Positions 38,038 through 46,392 of a stretch of DNA of 64,000 nt are shown piece after piece. Each line of letters begins with the position of its first letter. The first letter of the stretch is position 1. The DNA is taken from assembly GCA_034925905.1 (NCBI GenBank), contig JAYFRL010000019.1, positions 1 to 64,000 on the forward strand, in the 5' to 3' direction. The stretch is from JAYFRL01 sp034925905. GTDB taxonomy: Bacteria; Bacillota; Clostridia; Lachnospirales; Anaerotignaceae. The notes below the pieces were generated by a model. The model worked only from the letters and a program-made list of their open reading frames with translations, was not told the origin of the DNA and searched no databases. A program made the translations under genes and the position numbers.

Positions 38038-38065
38038 TTTACATTATGTTTTTTTCATGTATAAT
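38038..38065 (+). promoter_or_regulatory. SigA-type promoter for mreB/mbl
   Basis: TTTACA (38038-38043) and a perfect TATAAT (38060-38065) are spaced by 16 bases, about 50 bases upstream of the start codon. Confidence 0.65.
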
Positions 38066-38115
38066 ATAATTAATGTTGTATTTTATACTATCTTTGGCGC
38101 TTGAAGGAGAATTTT

Positions 38116-39162
38116 ATGTTTAATTTTTTTAATTTTGGTGAAAACATAGGCATCGACCTTGGCACGGCTTCCGTAATAGTGTACGTAAAAAACAAAGGAA
38201 TAGTACTTAGAGAACCTTCCGTTGTGGCGATAGACAAAGATACGAACACCATACTTGCCGTAGGAGAGGAAGCCAGGCTTATGCTTGGGAGAACCCCTGG
38301 CAATATTATAGCAATAAGACCTTTGCGCAAAGGAGTTATCTCAAACTATGATATAACGGAAAAAATGCTTAAATATTTTATTGAAAAATCGACAGGTAAA
38401 CGCACATTTATAAGACCCAAAATTTCTGTCTGTGTTCCGAGCAGTGCAACTGAAGTTGAGAAAAGGGCCGTTGAAGACGCAACCCACCAAGCTGGTGCCA
38501 GGCGTGTATTCATTATTGAAGAACCAATAGCTGCGGCCATAGGGGCAGGAATAGATATTTCAAGAGCCTGCGGGAGCATGGTTATAGATATCGGAGGCGG
38601 AACAACTGATATAGCTGTTATTTCGCTTGGCGGAGTAGTAACAAGCTCTTCAATAAAGGTTGCGGGCGATGATTTTGATGAAGCTATAATTAAATATATG
38701 AGGAAAAAGCATAATGTTTTGATAGGTGAAAGAACTGCTGAGGAGCTTAAAATAAACATTGGAACTGCTTATGAAAGAACATTGCCCGTGACGATGGAGA
38801 TTAGGGGAAGAAACCTTATAACAGGGCTTCCAAAGAACATAGTTGTTTCTTCAACGGAGATGCAAGAAGCTCTCATGGAGTCTGTTCTTTCCATCATAGA
38901 GGCTCTTCATTCGGTGCTTGAGAGAACTCCTCCCGAGCTTGCAGCAGACATTTCCGACAGGGGCATTGTTATGACAGGCGGTGGAAGCTTGCTTTATGGG
39001 CTTGATAAGCTTATAAAAGAAAAAACCGGTATAAACGCAATAATTGCAGAAGATTCAATTTCATGTGTTGCAATAGGCACAGGGAAATTCATAGAATATA
39101 TTTCTGAAGGCAAGATGGAAGAAACTGTAAGAGAAGAAAAAAGAAGCAAGCTCAGGTTTTAA
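38116..39162 (+). CDS. MreB/Mbl family rod-shape-determining protein
   Basis: A 348-residue bacterial actin. Nucleotide-binding motifs are GIDLGTASV (phosphate 1), VIDIGGGTTDIAV (phosphate 2) and GIVMTGGGSLLYGL (adenosine). It begins MFNFFNFGENIGIDLG. MreB-family filaments move with the peptidoglycan synthesis machinery and set cell width. Without mreC and mreD downstream this is more likely an Mbl or MreBH-type copy than the mreBCD gene. ATG 38116 is six bases after AAGGAG; the TTG at 38101 precedes that site and is not needed. It has its own promoter and a palindromic terminator. Confidence 0.93.
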   Translation: MFNFFNFGENIGIDLGTASVIVYVKNKGIVLREPSVVAIDKDTNTILAVGEEARLMLGRTPGNIIAIRPLRKGVISNYDITEKMLKYFIEKSTGKRTFIRPKISVCVPSSATEVEKRAVEDATHQAGARRVFIIEEPIAAAIGAGIDISRACGSMVIDIGGGTTDIAVISLGGVVTSSSIKVAGDDFDEAIIKYMRKKHNVLIGERTAEELKINIGTAYERTLPVTMEIRGRNLITGLPKNIVVSSTEMQEALMESVLSIIEALHSVLERTPPELAADISDRGIVMTGGGSLLYGLDKLIKEKTGINAIIAEDSISCVAIGTGKFIEYISEGKMEETVREEKRSKLRF

Positions 39163-39202
39163 TTTTTCAAAGCAGCATAATATTATGCTGCTTTGAAAAA
39201 TT
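39161..39202. terminator. 42-base perfect palindrome after mreB/mbl
   Basis: The sequence from 39161 to 39202 is self-complementary over its full length (21 bases each side), starting at the mreB stop codon. It is flanked by A/T tracts, so it can terminate transcription in both directions and isolates mreB from the metK promoter. Confidence 0.85.
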
Positions 39203-39223
39203 TATAAGGCTTGAAATATGAAG

Positions 39224-39252
39224 TTGACAAACTATATTAACAATGCTAAACT
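39224..39252 (+). promoter_or_regulatory. SigA-type promoter of the S-box-metK transcript
   Basis: TTGACA (39224-39229) lies 17 bases before TAAACT (39247-39252), and the -10 is extended by TGC. The start point would fall just before the riboswitch. Confidence 0.8.
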
Positions 39253-39269
39253 TATATAAATTAAGACTT

Positions 39270-39369
39270 TCTTATCCAGAGTGGTTGAGGGACAGGGCCC
39301 TATGAAACCCGGCAACCGGCATTTTATATGCATCGGTGCCAATTCCCCCGCGTATTGCGGAAGATGAGT
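39270..39369 (+). ncRNA. SAM-I (S-box) riboswitch
   Basis: The aptamer opens CTTATCCAGAGTGG, continues GAGGGACAGGGCCC and ATGAAACCCGGCAACC, then GGTGCCAATTCC. These are the hallmark conserved blocks of S-box RNAs. P1 is closed by CTTATC with GATGAG (39363-39368). When SAM is abundant the intact P1 lets the downstream terminator form, shutting off metK, the gene that makes SAM. Confidence 0.96.
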
Positions 39370-39375
39370 TTATTT

Positions 39376-39398
39376 GTCGGCTGCATGCCGGCTTTTTT
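39376..39398 (+). terminator. Riboswitch-controlled terminator before metK
   Basis: A stem GTCGGC (39376-39381) with GCCGGC (39387-39392), a TGCAT loop and six T's. It lies directly after the aptamer and is the expression platform. Confidence 0.88.
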
Positions 39399-39472
39399 AA
39401 TGCCTTTTATTCCTTAGGACAACCATAAGCTTGAAAAAGTATTTATAATATATAAATTTTGGAGGGATTATT

Positions 39473-40651
39473 ATGTCAACGAGATTTTTTACTTCCGAAT
39501 CCGTTACAGAAGGGCATCCGGATAAAATGTGCGACCAAATTTCAGATGCAATATTGGATAAAATTCTTGAGAATGACCCTGAAGCCAGGGTGGCCTGCGA
39601 AACAATGACAACAACCGGCATGGTATTTGTTATGGGAGAAGTGACTACAAACTGCTATGTTGATGTTGAAGCAGTTGTCAGAAATACAATAAGGGAAATA
39701 GGCTATACGGGAATAAACTCCGGCGGCTTTGATTGTGACAGCTGTGCCGTTATTCTTTCGCTTAAAGCTCAGTCTCCAGACATAGCTATGGGTGTTGATA
39801 AGTCTCTTGAAGCAAAAACAGGGAAAACAGATGGGTTTGATATAGGGGCAGGAGATCAAGGCATGATGTTTGGTTTTGCTTGTGACGAAACGGAAAATTA
39901 TATGCCGATGGCAATAGATTTGGCTCATAAGCTCACAAAAAGGCTTTCAGAGCTTAGAAAGGCAAACAAACTTGCTTATTTAAGACCTGATGGAAAGGCT
40001 CAGGTTACCGTTCAATATGAGGACGATAAGCCTGTAAGAATAGAAGCTGTTGTTATTTCGACACAGCACAGCTCTGATGTTTCATGGGAGCAGATAAATA
40101 AAGATATGAGGGAACAGGTTATAAATTATGTTATACCTGAGAACCTTTTGGATGAAAACACAAAATATTTTATAAATCCTACAGGACGCTTTGTAATAGG
40201 CGGACCCCAGGGAGATTCTGGGCTTACGGGAAGGAAAATAATAGTTGATACCTACGGAGGATACGCCGCCCACGGCGGAGGCTCTTTCTCGGGCAAAGAC
40301 CCAACAAAGGTAGACCGTTCCGCGTGCTATGCGGCAAGATATGTGGCAAAAAACATAGTTGCTTCAGGCATGGCCAAAAAGTGCCAGTTTGAATTGGCTT
40401 ATGCAATAGGAGTTGCCAATCCTGTATCGATAAATATAAATACTTTTGGTACAGGTAAAATATCAGATGAAAAAATAGCAGAAATCGTAAAAAAAGAGTT
40501 TGATCTCCGTCCGGCGGCAATAATAAAATATTTTAACTTGAGAAGACCTATATATAAGAAAACGGCTGCATATGGACATTTTGGCAGGGACGATATAGAT
40601 TTTTCATGGGAAAAGACTGATAAAGTTGATCTTTTTAAGAAATACCTCTGA
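39473..40651 (+). CDS. metK: S-adenosylmethionine synthetase
   Basis: A 392-residue methionine adenosyltransferase that makes SAM from methionine and ATP. Family motifs include SESVTEGHPDKMCDQISDA (ATP/methionine contact, residues 8-26), GAGDQGMMFG (hexapeptide motif), the GRFVIGGPQGDSGLTGRKI region and GGGSFSGKDPTKVDRSA (phosphate loop). ATG 39473 follows GGAGGG. It is controlled by the S-box riboswitch about 100 bases upstream and is monocistronic. Confidence 0.98.
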   Translation: MSTRFFTSESVTEGHPDKMCDQISDAILDKILENDPEARVACETMTTTGMVFVMGEVTTNCYVDVEAVVRNTIREIGYTGINSGGFDCDSCAVILSLKAQSPDIAMGVDKSLEAKTGKTDGFDIGAGDQGMMFGFACDETENYMPMAIDLAHKLTKRLSELRKANKLAYLRPDGKAQVTVQYEDDKPVRIEAVVISTQHSSDVSWEQINKDMREQVINYVIPENLLDENTKYFINPTGRFVIGGPQGDSGLTGRKIIVDTYGGYAAHGGGSFSGKDPTKVDRSACYAARYVAKNIVASGMAKKCQFELAYAIGVANPVSININTFGTGKISDEKIAEIVKKEFDLRPAAIIKYFNLRRPIYKKTAAYGHFGRDDIDFSWEKTDKVDLFKKYL

Positions 40652-40669
40652 TAAAGGGATATTAAAAAA

Positions 40670-40692
40670 CCAAAGCGAAAGCTTTGGCTTTT
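40670..40692 (+). terminator. Terminator after metK
   Basis: A 7-bp stem CCAAAGC (40670-40676) with GCTTTGG (40681-40687), a GAAA tetraloop and a CTTTTT tail. Confidence 0.88.
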
Positions 40693-40776
40693 TATATGAT
40701 TAATGCAAAATTTTTAATAATTGTCCTATCTTTTTCATATATATAAATTAATAATTTATATATAGGAGGAATGGAC

Positions 40777-42015
40777 ATGTCGGGCAAGAAAGAAAGACTT
40801 TACGTAATGCTTTGGCAGGAGGAGGACGGCTTTTGCACAGCTGAAAGATCTGCGTTCGGCAGCGCTTTGATAGAGATTAAAAATGATTTAAAAACAATAT
40901 CTGTTGATGTGAAAAACATGAAGAATACGAAAGAAGGGTATGATTTATATTTAATTTCATCAAAGCCCAAGAAATCAGAAGGTGTATATGTCGGGAGAAT
41001 AGATACGGATAAAAACGGGAAAGCACATAAAGAATTCATAATAGATGACAGAAGTGACTCTTTTAATGTTGTTGCGGTTATATGGAGCAGAGACATAAGA
41101 AGCGGAAGCTTTTCCGCACCCATTGTAGGATACAGGGATGGGAAAGTGAATTGGAAAAAAGAATTTTCTGCTTTTTTAAGAAACCAGGCAGTAGCGTTTG
41201 ATGAAAAACAGCCTGATATAATGGCAGCTTCCGCTCCGGTTTTGGAAAAACAATCTGAAAAGACGGATGAAATGCTGTTTAAAGGAGAAGAAAAGAAAAA
41301 TCCCAAAGAAAACGCTGAAAGGCCAAAAGAAGAGTTCGCAACCTCGTCAGATTTTTTTAATGACTATTATGCTTTAGGAACAAATACGCATGACAATTTT
41401 AAAAGAATGGTGGATAAGTTTAACAAGGAATTGGATGAACTTGAAAATTTAGGCGTAATAGACAAAGAAAAAGCTGAAAAGATAAGAAATTCCGGAGAAA
41501 AAACTGTATATACGGAATCCCAAAAAGAAAGGCCTCTGAAAGAAGAATTCAAAAAAGAAGAGCTCAAAAAAGAAGAGCTCAAAAAAGAAGATCCTCCGAA
41601 AAAAGAGCTCAAAAAAGAAGGGTTCAAAGCAGAGGGATTCCAAAAACAAGAACCTAAAAAGCAAAAAAAACCAGTAGACAGCATAGATTATATTTTTGAA
41701 AACAATCCCAAAATAATGCCTTTTCCATATGACGATAATTTAAACTTTATAAGGATAGACATTGAAGAGCTTATACTTTTTGATGTTCCTCTTGAACTTA
41801 TAAGAAGTAAATTTCTAAATTTAAGTTATGCAAAGTATAAGCATATTATCATTGCTGAAGATGAAGACGGATATGTTTTGGGTGTGCCGGATAAATATAA
41901 TAAATCTTTAAACAGAGAAGCTTCAAGTCTGGGATTTAAAAAATTCAAAACTCTCGAAGAAGATTGCGATGAAAACAATGCTTTTGGCTACTGGCTTAAA
42001 ACCATAAACAAATGA
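40777..42015 (+). CDS. Unknown protein with lysine/glutamate-rich repeat linker
   Basis: A 412-residue soluble protein without signal peptide. The N-terminal 130 residues form a compact domain (LYVMLWQEEDGFCTAE, then VVAVIWSRD). Residues about 140-300 are a charged, low-complexity linker that includes KKEEL units encoded by near-perfect 15-bp DNA repeats (41551-41625). The C-terminal 105 residues form a second domain beginning IMPFPYDDNLNFIRID and ending FGYWLKTI. This end resembles a domain I remember from hypothetical clostridial proteins (possibly the DUF6128 type). ATG 40777 follows AGGAGGA by six bases; the ATG at 40771 touches that site. Function unknown. Confidence 0.8.
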   Translation: MSGKKERLYVMLWQEEDGFCTAERSAFGSALIEIKNDLKTISVDVKNMKNTKEGYDLYLISSKPKKSEGVYVGRIDTDKNGKAHKEFIIDDRSDSFNVVAVIWSRDIRSGSFSAPIVGYRDGKVNWKKEFSAFLRNQAVAFDEKQPDIMAASAPVLEKQSEKTDEMLFKGEEKKNPKENAERPKEEFATSSDFFNDYYALGTNTHDNFKRMVDKFNKELDELENLGVIDKEKAEKIRNSGEKTVYTESQKERPLKEEFKKEELKKEELKKEDPPKKELKKEGFKAEGFQKQEPKKQKKPVDSIDYIFENNPKIMPFPYDDNLNFIRIDIEELILFDVPLELIRSKFLNLSYAKYKHIIIAEDEDGYVLGVPDKYNKSLNREASSLGFKKFKTLEEDCDENNAFGYWLKTINK

Positions 42016-42102
42016 TAATTTTATTGAATTATGGAAATAGTAATAGTATCATAAAAATATATTTAATCTAAATGTAAAAGCTTAGTACTAAGGAGAAGAT
42101 AT

Positions 42103-42747
42103 ATGAGAGTAAGAAAAAAGCCATGGGCGCTTAAAGAACTGGAAACAAACGGGCTTGTTGTTAAAGATCCGTTTGCATTTAAGGGAAAATGGAAAGAGAC
42201 GTTTTCAGAGAATAATCCAATACATGTGGAGCTTGGTTGTGGGAAAGGCAAGTTTATTTCAAAAAGCGCAGCTGAAAATCATGATATAAATTTTATAGGC
42301 ATAGAAAGACAAGGAAGCGTTGCAGGAACAGCGGCGAGGCGTTTAAGTCCTGAGTCGAAGAATATATTTCTTATATGTGGCTATGTTGAAAAGCTTGAAG
42401 ACATGTTTGAAAAAGGGGAAATAGAAAGAATATACATAAATTTTTGCGACCCTTGGCCTAAAACAAGATATGCTAAAAGAAGGCTTACGCACACAAATTA
42501 TCTTAACATGTATAAAAGGCTCTTTAAGGGAAAAGGCGAGATTTTTTTTAAAACAGATAATCAAGGGCTCTTTGAGTTTTCGCTTGAGGAATTTTCAAAA
42601 AACGGGTTTATTATATCAAATGTTTCTTTAAACCTCCATGAAAGCAATATCCAAAATAATATTATGACTGAATATGAAGAAAAATTTTCAGGCAAGGGCA
42701 TGCCAATATACAGATGTAAAGCGTATTTTTGTGAAAATAGCTTATAA
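42103..42747 (+). CDS. trmB: tRNA (guanine-N7)-methyltransferase
   Basis: A 214-residue SAM-dependent methyltransferase that makes m7G46 in the tRNA variable loop. It begins MRVRKKPWA, as Firmicutes TrmB does. The SAM-binding loop is VELGCGKGKF (about 46-55) and the catalytic region reads NFCDPWPKTRYAKRRLTH. ATG 42103 follows AAGGAGA. It is a single gene with a strong terminator directly after the stop. Confidence 0.96.
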   Translation: MRVRKKPWALKELETNGLVVKDPFAFKGKWKETFSENNPIHVELGCGKGKFISKSAAENHDINFIGIERQGSVAGTAARRLSPESKNIFLICGYVEKLEDMFEKGEIERIYINFCDPWPKTRYAKRRLTHTNYLNMYKRLFKGKGEIFFKTDNQGLFEFSLEEFSKNGFIISNVSLNLHESNIQNNIMTEYEEKFSGKGMPIYRCKAYFCENSL

Positions 42748-42775
42748 GAGGCTTTTTTAAGCCTCTTATTTTTTA
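42744..42775 (+). terminator. Terminator after trmB
   Basis: An 11-bp stem (42744-42754 with 42759-42769), T4 loop and a following T-run. The trmB stop codon is inside the left arm. Confidence 0.92.
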
Positions 42776-42845
42776 TACACTAAAATAAAAAAGAATATAA
42801 TCGAATAAAATGTAAATATAAACGGATATTATTGAACGCTTCATA

Positions 42846-42874
42846 TTGTAAAAATCTTAAATTTTTTGTATAAT
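42846..42874 (+). promoter_or_regulatory. SigA-type promoter for the VanW-family gene
   Basis: TTGTAA (42846-42851) and a perfect TATAAT (42869-42874) are spaced by 17 bases. Confidence 0.65.
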
Positions 42875-42906
42875 TATATCTATGCGTTTGGCTTTTTGAA
42901 AGGAGG

Positions 42907-44331
42907 TTGAAGGTTACGGAGAAAAAAAGAAAAATATTAATAGCTGTTGCCTCGGTGGTTCTTTTTGTTATCATCGGAATAGGCGGATATTTTTATTATA
43001 AAAACATTTTAGCCATGAAAGCAGTTGTTGAAAGAGATGTTATATATAACGGAATTTCAATTTCAGGCATAGATGTTTCCGGCCTTACAAAAGAAGAAGC
43101 CTCAATGCTTCTTCAAAATACTCTTTGTAAAGAGCTTGATGAAAAAGTGATAACGGTATATTACGGAGTTAAAAAATGGGTTATGCCATATACTGATTTT
43201 GAAGCTAAATATGATGTTGATGCCGCTAGCCAGGAAGCATTTGAAATAGGCAGAAAAGGTTCTTTAAAAGAAAGATATGATTTTATTTTGTCTTTAAAGC
43301 CTGGTGAAAACGATATTTCCCCAGCATATTCTTATAATGAAGGTCTGGCAAAAGAAAAAATAACCGACATTGCAAAGGGAATCGATAAGGAACCTGTTGA
43401 TTCTAAGCTGAGCAGAGTAAACGGAAAGTTTGTTATAACGAAAGAAGAAACAGGTTATGAAACGGATATTGCAAGAAGCCTTGAGGAGCTTAATGAAATG
43501 CTCTCGGGAAGGAAAGAAGGTTCTCTTCTTTTAACTGTAATGAGCGTTGAGCCAAAGGTTACGAGAGAAGAAAACAAAAAATCGACTACCCTTATAGGCA
43601 GCTTTTCAACTAAATATTCCGAAGGCGATATAGGAAGAAACATAAACCTTGAGGTTGCCTGCGACCATATAAACGGAACCGTTTTAAAGCCTGGAGAAAT
43701 ATTTTCAATGAATGAGGCTTTAGGCCCGCAAACATATGAAAACGGATACAGGAACGCAACCATAATAGTAAATGGAAAACTTGAGGACGGTTTGGCAGGG
43801 GGAGTTTGCCAGGTATCCACAACTGTTTATAATGCAGCTATATTTTCCGAGCTTGAAATTGTCGAAAGAAGGAATCATTCTCTTATGGTCGGCTATGTGC
43901 CTATGGGAAGAGATGCTACTCTTGCGGGGGATTATATAGACCTTAAATTTAAAAACAACACAGATACCCCTATTTATATAGAGGCATATCTTGAAAATAA
44001 CGAAGTGCATACAAATATATATGGTAATGAAATCCATGAAGCAGGCAGGGAAGTGGAGTTTGAAACGGTATATGAATACTCCATAGGCAAGCCTGCGGAA
44101 AAAGTTACGGAAGATCCTGAACTTTCCGAAGGTGAAAGAGTTACTACCTATAAAGGCAAGGTTGGAGCCAAGGTTAGCGTATATAAAAATGTTTACCATG
44201 ATGGTGTGCTTATAAGCAGAGAATGGTTTTCGGAATCAACATATAAATCCACCCCCGACGAGGTTACTGTCGGTACTAAAAAAACGGATACCCAAAATAC
44301 AATAACAAATGGGAACGGAGAAAACAGCTAG
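42907..44331 (+). CDS. VanW family protein with peptidoglycan-binding-like domain
   Basis: A protein of about 471-474 residues. An N-terminal helix (about 9-30) anchors it. Residues about 45-210 match the putative peptidoglycan-binding PG_binding_4 type (GISISGIDVSGLTKEEA). The VanW domain (PF04294, about 230-365) has LIGSFSTKYS, LKPGEIFSMNEALGP and GGVCQVSTTVYNAA. The C-terminal 80 residues resemble a G5-like beta domain. VanW accompanies vancomycin-resistance clusters, but most copies, like this one, are not linked to resistance. The start is uncertain: TTG 42907 abuts AAAGGAGG, whereas the well-spaced codon giving a normal N-terminus (EKKRKILIAV) is an ACG at 42916. Confidence 0.85.
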   Translation: MKVTEKKRKILIAVASVVLFVIIGIGGYFYYKNILAMKAVVERDVIYNGISISGIDVSGLTKEEASMLLQNTLCKELDEKVITVYYGVKKWVMPYTDFEAKYDVDAASQEAFEIGRKGSLKERYDFILSLKPGENDISPAYSYNEGLAKEKITDIAKGIDKEPVDSKLSRVNGKFVITKEETGYETDIARSLEELNEMLSGRKEGSLLLTVMSVEPKVTREENKKSTTLIGSFSTKYSEGDIGRNINLEVACDHINGTVLKPGEIFSMNEALGPQTYENGYRNATIIVNGKLEDGLAGGVCQVSTTVYNAAIFSELEIVERRNHSLMVGYVPMGRDATLAGDYIDLKFKNNTDTPIYIEAYLENNEVHTNIYGNEIHEAGREVEFETVYEYSIGKPAEKVTEDPELSEGERVTTYKGKVGAKVSVYKNVYHDGVLISREWFSESTYKSTPDEVTVGTKKTDTQNTITNGNGENS

Positions 44332-44387
44332 CTTATATTTTCCTCCGATAGTTTCTCTCAGATAATTATTTAAGAAGGTGCTATATT

Positions 44388-45380
44388 TTGAAGATAGGGA
44401 AAATACCGGCAAGTCTGCTTGACGATATTGTGCTTGCCCCGATAAACGAAAATGAAAAAAAGAGGGATGATGTTTTTATACGTCCGCAAACGGGCGAAGA
44501 TTCTTCTGCCGTTTATATAGGCGATGAGCTTTTGGTTATATCTTCTGACCCAATAACAGGCGCAAAGGAAGATACTGGCTATATAGCAGTGCATATAAAC
44601 TGTAACGATATAGCAGCCAGCGGAGCTATGCCTATAGGAATAATGCTTACAATACTCTTGCCCCCAACAGCACAGGAAACAGAGCTTGAAGCTATTATGG
44701 CGGGCGCAAGGAAAGCTGCTTCGGAGCTTAATATAGAGATTCTGGGCGGGCATACGGAAGTAACACCTGCAGTGTGCCATACGGTCGTTTCCGGCACGGT
44801 TATAGGGAAAGCCGAAAATAAAAAGTTTATATCGACATCAGGGGCAATCGAAGGTCAGGATGTAATAATAACAAAATGGATAGGTCTTGAAGGCACTGCT
44901 ATAATTTCAGAAGAAAACAAAGAAAAGCTTAAAAAATATATTGATGAGGAAACAATATCAATTGCTATAAGCTTTAAAAAACTTATATCCGTTTTAAAAG
45001 AAGCAAAAATAGCAACAGATTTTGGAGCGACATGCATGCATGATATAACAGAAGGCGGAGTTTTGGGAGCGGCATGGGAGGTTGCACGCTGCTCCGGGCT
45101 TGGAGTATATATATATGCGGATAATATACCGGTAAGGAAAGAGACTGAAGTTATATGCAAAACAGCAAATATAAACCCATATAGGCTTATTTCCAGCGGC
45201 AGTCTTATGATAACAACTTTTGAAGGTGAGAAGCTTGTGGAAAAGCTTTTAGAAGAAGGGGTAAACGCTGCCATAATAGGCAAGGTAACAAAAAAGGACA
45301 AGCTTATTATGTCGGCAGGAATTGAAAGAGAGCTTAAAGAACCTGATTCAGATGAGCTTTATAACGTAAATATAATTTAA
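44388..45380 (+). CDS. AIR synthase-related protein (HypE/PurM-like fold)
   Basis: A 330-residue protein with the N-terminal AIRS domain (about 35-150: GEDSSAVYIGDELLVISSDP, then NCNDIAASGAMP) and the C-terminal AIRS_C domain (about 160-320: HDITEGGVLGAAWEV). These features match the ATP-binding HypE, PurM and ThiL superfamily. It is not PurM or SelD by motif. HypE makes the cyanide ligand of NiFe hydrogenases, but its C-terminal cysteine tail (PRIC type) is missing and no hyp genes are nearby. Orphan copies of this kind are common in Clostridia and their role is unclear. It begins TTG 44388 after GAAGGTG and ends one base over the next frame. Confidence 0.85.
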   Translation: MKIGKIPASLLDDIVLAPINENEKKRDDVFIRPQTGEDSSAVYIGDELLVISSDPITGAKEDTGYIAVHINCNDIAASGAMPIGIMLTILLPPTAQETELEAIMAGARKAASELNIEILGGHTEVTPAVCHTVVSGTVIGKAENKKFISTSGAIEGQDVIITKWIGLEGTAIISEENKEKLKKYIDEETISIAISFKKLISVLKEAKIATDFGATCMHDITEGGVLGAAWEVARCSGLGVYIYADNIPVRKETEVICKTANINPYRLISSGSLMITTFEGEKLVEKLLEEGVNAAIIGKVTKKDKLIMSAGIERELKEPDSDELYNVNII

Positions 45381-45418
45381 TGAATATAGAATTCATGCGT
45401 TTCATATGGAGGCTAAAC

Positions 45419-46327
45419 ATGAAATCATTCCGCAACATGAGTTTTTTAATTTTGGCAGTTATTGTTTCCCTTGGGCTTCAAGGATGTTCAGAGGGTAAAA
45501 TCGATTCAGAAATAAAAGATGCCATAACAAAGACCAACTCATCAAAGAGCTACAGCTCTGAAATAAATATAGAAACCCAGATAACGGATGGAGAAAACAC
45601 GGGAACGTCCGTCAACAAATATGAAATGGAGACCTTGCTTTCTCCAAGCTTTATTAAAAAAATAACCTCAAACACATATTATCAGGATGAACAAACTTCA
45701 ACTTTTTTGATGTATATCTGCGAAAGCGAAAATCATATGGAAGCTTTTATAAATTATGGCGATGCTTGGGCAAGACAATTAATTGAAAAAGACGCTGCCG
45801 AAAGCGATTTAGCTCAATATGATGCAGCATTGCTGGCGGGGGATTATTTGGAATATACGGAAGGCTTTGAGGAAAAGGGCGAAGAAGAAGGTTACAAAAT
45901 CTATAAAGGCATTATAAAACCTAAAAATATAAAAAATGCGATAGAGGCAGCGGGCACTTTTAAATCTACGGGCATAGAGGTTATACCAAATTCTTATTTT
46001 TCAGATTTAAAAGGCCTTGAAGTTATAGTTTACGTTGATTCCGAAGGTAGGCTTGCTAAATTTTCCGTTGATGTGGCAGAGGTTATGCAGCTTATATTTG
46101 AGCAGGCATATTATACGGAGGAAATGAGTGAATATAAGGACGTAAAATATAGTAAAATGCTTATATATACTTATATTTACAATTTTGATGGGATATCAGA
46201 AATAGCAATACCGGATGAAGCTATAAACGCAAAGGAATTTTCCGAAGATTTCTTCGAGGAATCAGGGCTTTCAAGTGATTTAACGGAGGATGAGGAAAAT
46301 TTCGAGAGTTCTGAAAACGCCGAGTAA
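45419..46327 (+). CDS. Putative lipoprotein of unknown function
   Basis: A 302-residue lipoprotein: lipobox LQGC at about residues 20-23 after a hydrophobic signal. The mature part is acidic, with a beta-strand/helix pattern like the DUF6612 or LppX/LolA-like fold found in clostridial lipoproteins; the assignment is tentative. The last 20 residues are almost all acidic or serine. ATG 45419 follows GGAGG by eight bases. The short frame from 45380 lacks its own site. It sits 38 bases after the AIR synthase-like gene and may be co-transcribed with it. Confidence 0.8.
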   Translation: MKSFRNMSFLILAVIVSLGLQGCSEGKIDSEIKDAITKTNSSKSYSSEINIETQITDGENTGTSVNKYEMETLLSPSFIKKITSNTYYQDEQTSTFLMYICESENHMEAFINYGDAWARQLIEKDAAESDLAQYDAALLAGDYLEYTEGFEEKGEEEGYKIYKGIIKPKNIKNAIEAAGTFKSTGIEVIPNSYFSDLKGLEVIVYVDSEGRLAKFSVDVAEVMQLIFEQAYYTEEMSEYKDVKYSKMLIYTYIYNFDGISEIAIPDEAINAKEFSEDFFEESGLSSDLTEDEENFESSENAE

Positions 46328-46392
46328 AAAATAAGAAAGAAAAGAAACTTCCAAGTAAGATGGGGATGTAAAATATTATTGGGGAGATAAAA

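Noticed and set aside
41367..41684. Minus-strand Phe/Ser-rich frames opposite the K/E repeat
   Set aside because: Their composition is just the complement of the Lys/Glu codons of the real gene.
42907..44331. Vancomycin-resistance locus because of VanW
   Set aside because: No vanA/B-type ligase, vanH, vanX or vanRS genes are near. VanW-domain proteins are common without resistance.
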